From: a bacterium
GTDB lineage: Bacteria > Desulfobacterota > S145-22
Assembly: GCA_027073795.1 (NCBI GenBank)
Contig: JALTEW010000132.1
Coordinates: forward strand, 1-9,710
Length of the DNA: 9,710 nucleotides
Direction: 5' to 3'
A model generated the notes under the pieces. It was not told where the DNA came from. It worked only from the letters and a program-made list of their open reading frames with translations, and ran no database searches. This document shows positions 1 to 6,531 of this stretch, in pieces. A program made the translations under genes and the position numbers. Positions within the stretch are counted from its first letter, which is position 1; each line of letters starts with the position of its first letter.

Positions 1-12
1 GGAACAAGACAA

Positions 13-70
13 AGCGCTGACATAGGGGGTGTGAGCGCTAAAACGTCAATAGCTTGGATCGTTTAAGCTA
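13..70. promoter_or_regulatory. leader with two small symmetric elements upstream of the TAXI binding protein gene
   Basis: The palindrome AGCGCT occurs twice (13-18 and 34-39, 21 bp or two helical turns apart). An inverted repeat TAGCTT (50-55) / AAGCTA (65-70) with a 9-base loop follows just before the ribosome binding site of the first gene. Two copies on the same helical face could form an operator, and the second repeat a small leader hairpin. I could not identify a convincing -35/-10 promoter here, so regulatory function is only a suggestion. Confidence 0.2.
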
Positions 71-92
71 AAGAACAAGGAGGGAAAGACTT

Positions 93-1112
93 ATGAAACG
101 TTTTAAACTGGGGTTTTTAATTGGGATTGTTTCCGTCTGCTTTTTGGCGATGGGCGCCATGGCGCCAAACACTGTATCGGCAAAGGTAACCTTTGTCACT
201 ATCGGGACCGGTGGCGTTACAGGTGTTTACTATCCCACAGGCGGCGCGATCAGCAAAATTGTAAACAAAAAATCGAAACAGTACCACTTAAAAGTAACGG
301 TGGAATCCACAGGTGGTTCAGTTTTTAACGTCAATGCTATCATGGCAGGTGACCTGGAGTTCGGGATTGTAGAATCCAGCCGACAGTACCAGGCATGGCA
401 TGGTGAGAAGGAATGGGCCAAAAAGGGCCCTCAGAAGGCTTTGCGCTCTATCTGCAGCTTCCACCCGGAATCTGTAACTATTGTGGCAGGCGACGACACG
501 GGGATCAATACCTTTATGGACCTGAAGGGGAAACATATCAACATTGGGAACCCGGGTTCCGGCCAGAGGGGTGAGGCTATCGACATGCTGACACAGGCGG
601 GAATCGACTGGAAAAAAGATATCAAGGCCGAAGGGATGAAGGCGGTTGAGTCCGCCCAGATGCTCCAGGATGGCCGTATTGATGCCTTTTTCTACACCGT
701 GGGCCACCCCAATGGTTCCATCAAGGAGGCCACGGCCGGGAAACGTAAGGTTCACTTTGTCCCTGTGCCGGACAGCATTATCATGCCCCTGGTGAAGAAG
801 CACTCCTATTTCGCTAAGGCCTTCATTCCCATCAAGTTCTATCCCGGCGCCAGCAATAAGAGCGATGTTCCGACTATCGCCGTGAAGGCAACCTTCTGCA
901 CCTCCAAGAAGGTTCCGGCATGGATCGTGTATGACATCACGAAAGAAATTTTTGATAACCTTGAAACCTTTAAGAAACTGCATCCCGCTTTTGGTGTTCT
1001 AACAAAACAGAACATGCTGACCGGTCTGACGGCGCCGATCCATCCGGGTGCCTTGAAATACTACAAGGAAAGCGGGTTGATTAAGTACATCCCCAAGTCT
1101 CTGATAAAATAG
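93..1112 (+). CDS. TAXI family TRAP transporter solute-binding protein
   Basis: Periplasmic substrate-binding subunit of a TRAP transporter, delivering a small ligand to the membrane permease encoded next. The 339-residue length is normal for TAXI proteins. Residues 1-30 are a signal peptide: K2 and R3, a hydrophobic core at about 7-24, and an expected signal peptidase I cut after V28-S29-A30. C16 is preceded by V, so a lipobox is not supported. TAXI hallmarks are the N-terminal strand with TIGTGGVTGVYYPTGGAI (36-53), GNPGSGQRG (152-160), DAFFYTVGHPNGSI (197-210) and HPGALKYYKE (317-326). The ATG follows an excellent AAGGAGGG (77-84) by 8 bases. It is the first gene of a run with the fused permease, and a stem-loop follows its stop codon. 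TAXI ligands in studied members include glutamate and other organic acids, but the ligand here cannot be read from sequence. Family confidence is high; substrate unknown. Confidence 0.95.
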   Translation: MKRFKLGFLIGIVSVCFLAMGAMAPNTVSAKVTFVTIGTGGVTGVYYPTGGAISKIVNKKSKQYHLKVTVESTGGSVFNVNAIMAGDLEFGIVESSRQYQAWHGEKEWAKKGPQKALRSICSFHPESVTIVAGDDTGINTFMDLKGKHINIGNPGSGQRGEAIDMLTQAGIDWKKDIKAEGMKAVESAQMLQDGRIDAFFYTVGHPNGSIKEATAGKRKVHFVPVPDSIIMPLVKKHSYFAKAFIPIKFYPGASNKSDVPTIAVKATFCTSKKVPAWIVYDITKEIFDNLETFKKLHPAFGVLTKQNMLTGLTAPIHPGALKYYKESGLIKYIPKSLIK

Positions 1113-1129
1113 AATAGCAGACCATCCTA

Positions 1130-1169
1130 AAGGGTAAAGGGGCTTCCCTTTACCCTTCTTCTTTTCCTT
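1130..1169 (+). terminator. intra-operon stem-loop, probable attenuator after the TAXI gene
   Basis: AAGGGTAAAGGG (1130-1141) pairs perfectly with CCCTTTACCCTT (1146-1157) around a GCTT tetraloop, giving a 12-bp stem. It is followed by a pyrimidine stretch (1158-1169) with eight T in twelve bases. It lies between the binding-protein stop (1112) and the permease start (1195). The structure fits a leaky Rho-independent terminator or a 3'-end protecting hairpin; either would give more binding protein than permease. The tail is not a pure T run, so readthrough is likely. Confidence 0.7.
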
Positions 1170-1180
1170 AACCTCAAGAT

Positions 1181-1187
1181 AGGGAGG
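1181..1187 (+). promoter_or_regulatory. ribosome binding site that sets the TTG start of the TRAP permease
   Basis: AGGGAGG lies 7 bases before the TTG at 1195. No ATG or GTG near the beginning of this frame has comparable spacing, and no Met occurs again until the first membrane segments are under way. The TTG is therefore the best start. Confidence 0.7.
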
Positions 1188-1194
1188 CCAAATC

Positions 1195-3276
1195 TTGGAA
1201 GAGAAAGGGATCAAAATAGAAGCTGGAGAAGGAGCAGCCAAGGCCCAAGAGATTGTCAAGGCCTCGGAAGAGGGGCTTAAATCGGTCTCAGGCCCAACAC
1301 GCCATCTGGTTCCCGTCATTGCCGCGGCATGGTCGCTGTTTCAGTTGGCCCTTCCATCGGTTATTATATTAAATGCCGTTTATATCCGGGCTATTCACCT
1401 TGCCTTTGCCATTGTTCTGGTCTTTTTAAGCTATCCTATGTTTAGAAAGGTTAGAAAGAATAAGGTCCTTGGATATCTTTCCGTAAGGGATCGATTCACC
1501 ATTTTTGACTACGTGGTGGCGATCCTGGCTGCCGCCTCGGCACTGTACATCGCCTACGATTATACGGGAATCAGCGGTCGTATGGGCTCCCCGAATATGA
1601 CAGATATTGTCATGGGTGTGATGCTTCTGGTTCTGCTTCTGGAGGCAGCGCGCCGCTCTCTGGGGCCCGCCCTGCCGATTGTCGCCATTGCCTTTATTTT
1701 GTATAGCTTTTATGGCCCCTATATGCCGGATATCCTTGCCTTCAAAGGGGTATCTTTAAATCGGTTTGTTGGTCAGATTACCATGTCAACCGAGGGGATT
1801 TACGGGATTCCCCTGGATGTGTCGGCAACCATCGTTTTCCTTTTTGTTTTGTTTGGCGCGATGTTGGAAAAGGCGGGGGCCGGCGAATATTTTGTTCACC
1901 TTGCCTTCAGCGTCCTGGGGCGTTTCAGGGGAGGTCCCGCCAAGGCGGCCGTTCTGGCAAGTGGCCTGACGGGCCTGGTTTCTGGATCCAGCATCGCCAA
2001 CGTGGTAACCACCGGAACCTTTACCATCCCCCTGATGAAGCGGACGGGATATCCGGATTATATGGCAGGCTCAGTGGAAGTTGCGTGCAGCACCAACGGG
2101 CAGTTGATGCCGCCGATCATGGGGGCCGCCGCGTTTATCATTGCCGAATACTGCAATATGCCCTATATCGATGTGGTCAAGGCGGCCTTTATCCCTGCCA
2201 TTATTTCATATATTGCCTTGATGTATATCACCCATGTCGAGGCCACAAAACTGGGACTTAAGGGGATGAAAAGAGAGGATATCCCCCCATTCTGGTCAAC
2301 ATTCTTCAAGGGGTTGCACTATATCATCCCGCTGATTTTCCTGGTTTATGAGCTGGTGGTTTTAAGACACTCCCCGGCTCTTGCCGCCTTTTACGCCATT
2401 ATTGTCCTTGTGATTCTCATTTTCATCCAGAATTTGACCCATGCTTGGAGGAACAATATCTCATTTGGCCTTGCCATCAAGGATGCCCTCGGAATCATCT
2501 GGAACGCCCTGGTGGCAGGTGGTAAAAGCATGATGGGCATTGGCGTGGCCGTGGCGGCCGCAGGCATTATCGTTGGGGTGGTCACCATGGGGTTGGGCGG
2601 CATTATCACTGAGGTGATTGATACCATCTCCGGGGGGAACTTTCTTGCCATCCTTGTGATTACGGCTATTGCCAGTTTGATTCTTGGTATGGGTTTGCCA
2701 ACGACAGCAACCTATATCGTGCTGGCATCGCTGACTGCCAATGTTATTGTAACCCTTGGGGCGAGAGCTGGCGTGGCTTTCCCACTGATAGCGGCGCACC
2801 TGTTCGTCTTTTTCTTTGGGATCATCGCGGATGACACCCCGCCGGTCGGCTTGGCAGCCTTTGCCGCGGCGGCGATTGCCGGGTCAGATCCGATCAAAAC
2901 GGGGGTTAAGGGGTTCTCCTATGACATTCGAACAGCGATTCTTCCCTTCATGTTCATGTACAACACAGATCTTTTGCTGATCAACATCCACTCGATCTGG
3001 CATGTCATTTGGATATTTTTCACGAGTACCATGGCGATGTTTGCGTTTACCAATTTAACCTTAAATTACTTCCTTGCAAGAAACCGAATCTACGAAATTA
3101 TTCTCCTTGCTGGGGTAACCTTTGCCCTGCTTCGTCCCAAGTATGTGGCCGGTCTTTTAGATCTTGGGAAGGGTTGGGGACCTTTCTTCGTGGGCCTGGC
3201 AGGGATCGTCGTGTATGTATTGATATATCTAATGCAGAAACCGAGGGCGCAGACCTTTGAGGCCACACGCGCGTAA
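1195..3276 (+). CDS. TRAP transporter permease, fused DctQ-DctM (4TM/12TM)
   Basis: Inner-membrane permease of a TAXI-TRAP system, a secondary transporter driven by an ion gradient that takes ligand from the binding protein encoded upstream. The 693 residues fit the fused type, with the small DctQ-like domain N-terminal (about 38-175) and the large DctM-like domain after it. Family motifs visible are EAARRSLGPALPIVAIAF (150-167), the hairpin segment VSGSSIANVVTTGTFTIPL (262-280), MGLPTTATYIVLA (499-511) and IADDTPPVGLAAFAAAAI (544-561). Hydrophobic segments run almost continuously from residue 38 to 680. A charged, soluble-looking N-terminal tail of about 37 residues precedes the first membrane segment. 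The start is a TTG supported by AGGGAGG. The stop is 12 bp before the usp gene, so the two are probably co-transcribed. Family assignment is firm; substrate and coupling ion are not determinable. Confidence 0.95.
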   Translation: MEEKGIKIEAGEGAAKAQEIVKASEEGLKSVSGPTRHLVPVIAAAWSLFQLALPSVIILNAVYIRAIHLAFAIVLVFLSYPMFRKVRKNKVLGYLSVRDRFTIFDYVVAILAAASALYIAYDYTGISGRMGSPNMTDIVMGVMLLVLLLEAARRSLGPALPIVAIAFILYSFYGPYMPDILAFKGVSLNRFVGQITMSTEGIYGIPLDVSATIVFLFVLFGAMLEKAGAGEYFVHLAFSVLGRFRGGPAKAAVLASGLTGLVSGSSIANVVTTGTFTIPLMKRTGYPDYMAGSVEVACSTNGQLMPPIMGAAAFIIAEYCNMPYIDVVKAAFIPAIISYIALMYITHVEATKLGLKGMKREDIPPFWSTFFKGLHYIIPLIFLVYELVVLRHSPALAAFYAIIVLVILIFIQNLTHAWRNNISFGLAIKDALGIIWNALVAGGKSMMGIGVAVAAAGIIVGVVTMGLGGIITEVIDTISGGNFLAILVITAIASLILGMGLPTTATYIVLASLTANVIVTLGARAGVAFPLIAAHLFVFFFGIIADDTPPVGLAAFAAAAIAGSDPIKTGVKGFSYDIRTAILPFMFMYNTDLLLINIHSIWHVIWIFFTSTMAMFAFTNLTLNYFLARNRIYEIILLAGVTFALLRPKYVAGLLDLGKGWGPFFVGLAGIVVYVLIYLMQKPRAQTFEATRA

Positions 3277-3288
3277 CAGGGGGAACAA

Positions 3289-3819
3289 ATGATACCTGAA
3301 ATTAAAAGAATCCTGTATGTCACCGACTTGAGCAGAAATGCTGCCTATGCCTTTCGATATGCCGTTCGATTCATGAAGTCTTTTGACGCGGAAATTATTA
3401 TTTTAACCGTGGTCAGGAGCTTCAGCCCGGTGGATCAGGTGCCCGTCGTGGTTCAGATGGGGGAGGACAGGTTCAGAAAAGCGAGGGAGGAAACCCTTAA
3501 GGATGTCCTCACGAGGCTTAAGAGGCGACTGGAGAATTATGCCAATAAGGAACTTCAAGGGGACGAGAGAAAGAAGATGATGGAGATGATTCGCATCGAG
3601 GTCAAGGAGGGAGACCCATCTGTGGAAATTCTGAAGGCGGCTGAGAAGGAAGATGTGGATATAGTGATCATGGGGGCAAACAGCAAGGAGGTTCTTAAGT
3701 ACACCTTTCTTGGTGGGGTGACACAGCGGGTTCTGAGGCATATCAGGAAGCCGGCTCTGGTCGTCCCGATCCCCAGGGGATCGTTTGAGCTCTCCTTCAA
3801 AGAAAATGATACCCTTTAA
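3289..3819 (+). CDS. universal stress protein (UspA family), TRAP-associated
   Basis: Cytoplasmic single-domain Usp of 176 residues, slightly longer than the usual 140-150. The N-terminal strand RILYVTDLSRNAAYAFRYA (7-25) carries the conserved Asp (D13), and the Usp C-terminal half runs from about 100 to 160, ending in PALVVP (155-160). A charged helical insert sits at about 60-100. The nucleotide-binding loop normally reads G-x2-G-x9-G-(S/T). Here G129 is followed by S132 where the second Gly is expected, then G142 and G143 where G-(S/T) is expected, so it is only partly conserved. In Halomonas elongata the TRAP-linked Usp TeaD is known to bind ATP and to modulate the TeaABC transporter, and a similar role is a reasonable inference from this position 12 bp after a TRAP permease. 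The ATG has AGGGGG (3278-3283) in front. Whether it binds ATP is uncertain given the altered loop. Confidence 0.9.
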   Translation: MIPEIKRILYVTDLSRNAAYAFRYAVRFMKSFDAEIIILTVVRSFSPVDQVPVVVQMGEDRFRKAREETLKDVLTRLKRRLENYANKELQGDERKKMMEMIRIEVKEGDPSVEILKAAEKEDVDIVIMGANSKEVLKYTFLGGVTQRVLRHIRKPALVVPIPRGSFELSFKENDTL

Positions 3820-3844
3820 ACATTCCATCAGGAGGAAAGGGTAT
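3809..3844 (+). promoter_or_regulatory. inverted repeat enclosing the DUF1566 ribosome binding site
   Basis: ATACCCTTT (3809-3817) is perfectly complementary to AAAGGGTAT (3836-3844), leaving an 18-base loop. The loop contains AGGAGG (3830-3835). The right arm includes the first two bases of the ATG at 3843, and the left arm ends on the first base of the usp TAA stop. A ribosome finishing usp would open the stem, which would couple translation of the two genes. The repeat is seen directly; its function is inferred. Confidence 0.4.
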
Positions 3845-4310
3845 GAGAAAATCTGTTGCCATACCATTGATTGTAATGGTTTTGTTTTTTTCCTTGGGTT
3901 TGGGGAGGCTCTTTGCCCAGGAAAGGTTTGTCGATAACAAGGACGGGACGGTCACGGACACGAAGACAAATCTCATGTGGGCGAAGCATGATAACCAGGG
4001 AGATATCACCTGGCATGATGCGAAGAAATACTGTGAACATATCATCTTAAGTAGGTACGAAGACTGGCGGATGCCTACCATCAAGGAACTTGAGACCCTG
4101 TATGACCCCAGCAAAAAGGGATACGAAACAACCTGCGGCAACTTGGTGAGGCTAAATCCCCTCATTCGGTTGAGCTGTGGTTGGGTCTGGGCGCGGGATG
4201 CCCTAACGATTACGGCCTATGCCTACAACTTCACCCGAGGATACCGTTATACCGACCGGATGGTCCATAAGCGCCACTTCCGAGCTCTCCCGGTCCGGGC
4301 GATTAAGTAA
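3843..4310 (+). CDS. secreted DUF1566 (Lcl C-terminal-like) domain protein
   Basis: Small exported protein of 155 residues. Residues 1-25 form a signal peptide (R2, K3, a hydrophobic stretch at about 5-20, cut after L23-F24-A25), so the mature protein of about 130 residues should be periplasmic or outside the cell. The rest is one DUF1566 domain: FVDNKDGTVTDTKTNLMW (29-46), the W57-H58-D59-A60 helix start and YEDWRMPTIKELETLYDP (72-89), ending with HFRALPVRAI (145-154). Three cysteines (C64, C98, C112) are present, so one disulfide is possible. The domain is named after the C-terminus of the Legionella collagen-like adhesin, and its biochemical role is not established. The ATG is 7 bases after AGGAGG and 23 bp after the usp stop, implying co-transcription with the TRAP genes. 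Ligand or surface binding is possible but unproven. Confidence 0.85.
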   Translation: MRKSVAIPLIVMVLFFSLGLGRLFAQERFVDNKDGTVTDTKTNLMWAKHDNQGDITWHDAKKYCEHIILSRYEDWRMPTIKELETLYDPSKKGYETTCGNLVRLNPLIRLSCGWVWARDALTITAYAYNFTRGYRYTDRMVHKRHFRALPVRAIK

Positions 4311-4471
4311 CGTAGTGCGGAGTTACCCGTTAAAGGGTGTGTCAGGAGAAAAATTCCTCTCATTCTTTCTTTTCCTTGAAACAGTTACCTTATCCGTTAT
4401 GAATCGCACAGGTCCTGTTCGCACCATATATTCACGAGCCTATTATAATCTCAAGTAACAGGTCCTTGTCT
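4311..4471. other. convergent intergenic spacer
   Basis: This is the spacer between the end of the TRAP/DUF1566 run (+) and the end of the OppD/OppF pair (-). It contains no gene that I can support. A short, weak symmetry around 4344-4358 (AGGA...TCCT) followed by a pyrimidine-rich stretch could be a poor + strand terminator. The nine-base sequence ACAGGTCCT occurs twice in the same orientation (4408-4416 and 4458-4466), and in the first copy it forms part of the near-palindrome CAGGTCCTG. No strong bidirectional terminator is visible. Confidence 0.4.
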
Positions 4472-5482
4472 CTAAAAAAACTTCCTGCTTTCCTCCGACA
4501 CCTCATGGTGCAGAAAGCATCGGACAAAGTGGCGGGGTTCCACCTCCACCAGGGCAGGGGATTGTTCCTTGCAGATCTCCTTCTTGTCGGGGCACCGCGG
4601 GTGAAACAGGCACCCAGATGGTAAATGGATGGGATCCGGCATCTCCCCTTTCAGACGGATGACGGGGCGCTGCCTTTCCGGATCCGGCACGGGAGAGGCC
4701 GCGAGCAAAGCCTGTGTGTAGGGAGACAGAGGATGCTTATAGAGGGTATCCTTGGGAGCAAGTTCAAAAATCTTCCCTAGATACATGACCGCCACCCGGT
4801 CACTGATAAACTGAACCACATGCAGGTCGTGTGAGATAAAAAGGTAGGTCAGGTTCAATTTGTCCTGAAGCTCAAGAAAGAGGTTCAATACCTGGGCCTG
4901 AACAGAGACATCCAGGGCCGAGACTGGCTCGTCACACACAATCATGTCCGGATTCAGAGCGATGGCCCGTGCAAGCCCAATCCTCTGGCGTTGTCCCCCG
5001 CTGAATTCATGGGGATAGCGCCGGGCATGGTCCGGTCTGAGCCCCACAAGACTCAACAGTTCTTGCGATCTTTCCTCTCGCTCTGCGGCCGTTCCAACCC
5101 GATGAATGGTCAAAGGCTCTTTTACAATGGCCCCCACCTTCATCCGGGGATTCAACGAGGAAAAGGGGTCCTGAAAAACAATCTGTATCTTTCGGCGGAA
5201 GGACTTAAGGGCATCCTTTTTCAACGTAGCAATGTCGTCTCCGTTAAAATAAACCTTTCCCGTATACCCTTCCTCCAGTCTCAACAGGATCCGGCCGAAG
5301 GTGGATTTTCCACATCCCGATTCACCTACCAGCCCCAGGGTTTCCCCCTGTTCGACAGCAAGGTCTATCCCGTTAAGAGCATGAACTTCCTCCACCTCGC
5401 CGCGAAAAAGTCCCGACCGCACCGGGAAGGTTTTGTAAACTCTCCTGGCTTCGGATAGAATGCTACGCTGGTCTTCGGGCAC
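4472..5482 (-). CDS. OppF/DppF-like ABC transporter ATP-binding protein (peptide/nickel family)
   Basis: Cytoplasmic ATPase subunit of an oligopeptide/dipeptide/nickel-type ABC importer, 336 residues as usual for the family. Motifs in order: Walker A GESGCGKST (53-61), Q-loop Q104 in VFQDPFSSLNP, signature SGGQRQR (161-167), Walker B MIVCDEP (180-186) and switch His H218. The ending is the oligopeptide ABC C-terminal region, with PLSPYTQALL (251-260) and four cysteines at C291, C297, C304 and C322. In structurally studied dipeptide transporters such cysteines bind a [4Fe-4S] cluster. The start is a GTG with GGAGAGGG (5492-5499) 9 bases upstream, and the gene overlaps the OppD-like gene by 20 bp, so expression is coupled. 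The pair would form a heterodimer. No matching permease genes lie in the window, so the transported compound is unknown. It is called OppF-like because of its place after the OppD-like gene and the SGGQ signature. Confidence 0.92.
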   Translation of the reverse strand: MPEDQRSILSEARRVYKTFPVRSGLFRGEVEEVHALNGIDLAVEQGETLGLVGESGCGKSTFGRILLRLEEGYTGKVYFNGDDIATLKKDALKSFRRKIQIVFQDPFSSLNPRMKVGAIVKEPLTIHRVGTAAEREERSQELLSLVGLRPDHARRYPHEFSGGQRQRIGLARAIALNPDMIVCDEPVSALDVSVQAQVLNLFLELQDKLNLTYLFISHDLHVVQFISDRVAVMYLGKIFELAPKDTLYKHPLSPYTQALLAASPVPDPERQRPVIRLKGEMPDPIHLPSGCLFHPRCPDKKEICKEQSPALVEVEPRHFVRCFLHHEVSEESRKFF

Positions 5483-6488
5483 CCTGATTTTCCCTCTCCG
5501 CGTAAAGCCAGCACCTCACAGCGTGGTTGGTATTTGAGTCTACCCTCAAAGGCGGAACTGCCCTTTCGCATGGTTCGAATGCCTGTTCACACCTGTCACG
5601 AAACGCACATCCCTTTGGAAGGCTCATAAGATTTGGGACCATGCCAGGGATGGATGGCAAGAAACGTTTCCCTCTAATATCCCCCCCATAACGGCCTGGC
5701 AGGGAATTCAAAAGACCCTGGGTATAGGGATGCAGAGGGGATTTAAAGAGTTCTGATGTTGGCGCTTCCTCCATGGCCAGCCCCGCATACATGACCACCA
5801 CCCGCTGTGTCGTCTGCGCCACGATTCCCAGGTCATGGGTAATCAGAAGGACCGACATCCCCAGCCTTTCCTGGAGTTCTTTTATCAGATCAAGAATCTG
5901 TGCCTGAATGGTAACATCCAACGCTGTCGTCGGTTCATCGGCAATCATCAATTCCGGGTTGCACGCGAGCGCCATGGCAATCATGACACGCTGCCGCAGC
6001 CCCCCCGAAAGCTCGTGTGGATAGGCATTTAAGCGATGCTTTGGTGAAGGAATGCCTACCATTTCCAGCAAGTCAATCACCCTTTTCCTAATCTCTGGCC
6101 GGTCCAGATCCGGAAAATGCGTCTGCAATATCTCCCGGATCTGGAACCCTACCCTGAAAACGGGATTTAAAGAGGTCATAGGGTCCTGGAAAACCATGGA
6201 GATGTATCGTCCCCGGAGAGCGCGCATTTTTTCTTCCGGAAGTGTAAGAAGGTTCTTATCCTTGAAAAAGATCCTGCCTTGTTCGATACGCGCGGGTGGG
6301 GTGGGAAGAAGTCGAAGAACGGAAAGGGCCGTGACGCTCTTCCCGCACCCCGATTCACCGACGAGGCCCACGGTTTCTCCCTTCCCGACCCTGAGGCTCA
6401 CACCATTGACGGCATGGATCACGCCCTCAGATGTTTCAAAGGACACCGTTAGATCCTGCATCTTCAGGAGTGTTTCTTCCCCTTGCAT
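5463..6488 (-). CDS. OppD/DppD-like ABC transporter ATP-binding protein (peptide/nickel family)
   Basis: First ATPase of an OppD-OppF pair, 341 residues from the chosen start. Motifs: LLKMQDLTVSFET (7-19), Walker A GESGCGKSV (44-52), Q-loop Q101 in VFQDPMTSLNP, signature SGGLRQR (161-167), Walker B LMIADEP (180-186), D-loop TTALD (187-191) and H218. The OppD C-terminal region has PLHPYTQGLL (251-260) and four cysteines C294, C300, C307 and C326, the spacing known to carry [4Fe-4S] in related dipeptide transporters. The frame stays open to an ATG at 6659, but the extra 57 residues resemble no family N-terminus. The ATG at 6488 has GAAGG 7 bases upstream and gives normal length. Its last 20 bp overlap the OppF-like gene. 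It lies 223 bp after a CUT1 sugar-type operon on the same strand, with no peptide permease adjacent, so its partner permease is not visible. Confidence 0.92.
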   Translation of the reverse strand: MQGEETLLKMQDLTVSFETSEGVIHAVNGVSLRVGKGETVGLVGESGCGKSVTALSVLRLLPTPPARIEQGRIFFKDKNLLTLPEEKMRALRGRYISMVFQDPMTSLNPVFRVGFQIREILQTHFPDLDRPEIRKRVIDLLEMVGIPSPKHRLNAYPHELSGGLRQRVMIAMALACNPELMIADEPTTALDVTIQAQILDLIKELQERLGMSVLLITHDLGIVAQTTQRVVVMYAGLAMEEAPTSELFKSPLHPYTQGLLNSLPGRYGGDIRGKRFLPSIPGMVPNLMSLPKGCAFRDRCEQAFEPCERAVPPLRVDSNTNHAVRCWLYAERENQGARRPA

Positions 6489-6495
6489 ACCTTTT

Positions 6496-6500
6496 CCTTC
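6496..6500 (-). promoter_or_regulatory. ribosome binding site choosing the OppD-like start
   Basis: On the minus strand GAAGG lies 7 bases before the ATG at 6488. This decides for the 341-residue protein over the 398-residue version starting at 6659. Confidence 0.6.
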
Positions 6501-6531
6501 TATCTGACAGCCACTTTGAGCCCTTCGTGCC

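Noticed and set aside
1..66. Open frame at the left edge ending in TAA at 64-66, possibly the tail of an upstream gene
   Set aside because: The 21-residue tail resembles no family I know, and another frame also gives a short open tail ending at 25. There is too little sequence to support a gene.
135..140. Possible lipoprotein signal around C16 of the TAXI binding protein
   Set aside because: The residue before the Cys is Val instead of Gly, Ala or Ser, and a good signal peptidase I site follows at residue 30.
318..983. 221-codon open frame on the minus strand
   Set aside because: It lies wholly antisense to the TAXI gene, whose translation matches a known family; it shows no recognisable domain.
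3403..3867. 154-codon minus-strand open frame across usp and the DUF1566 start
   Set aside because: It is antisense to two well-supported genes and has no family features.
4442..4449. Overlapping TATAAT on the plus strand and its minus-strand equivalent
   Set aside because: No matching -35 element at 16-18 bp on either strand, and no gene begins downstream; likely chance in an A/T-rich spacer.
4219..4458. 79-codon plus-strand open frame running into the convergent spacer
   Set aside because: It starts inside the DUF1566 gene in another frame, has no good ribosome site and no recognisable sequence.
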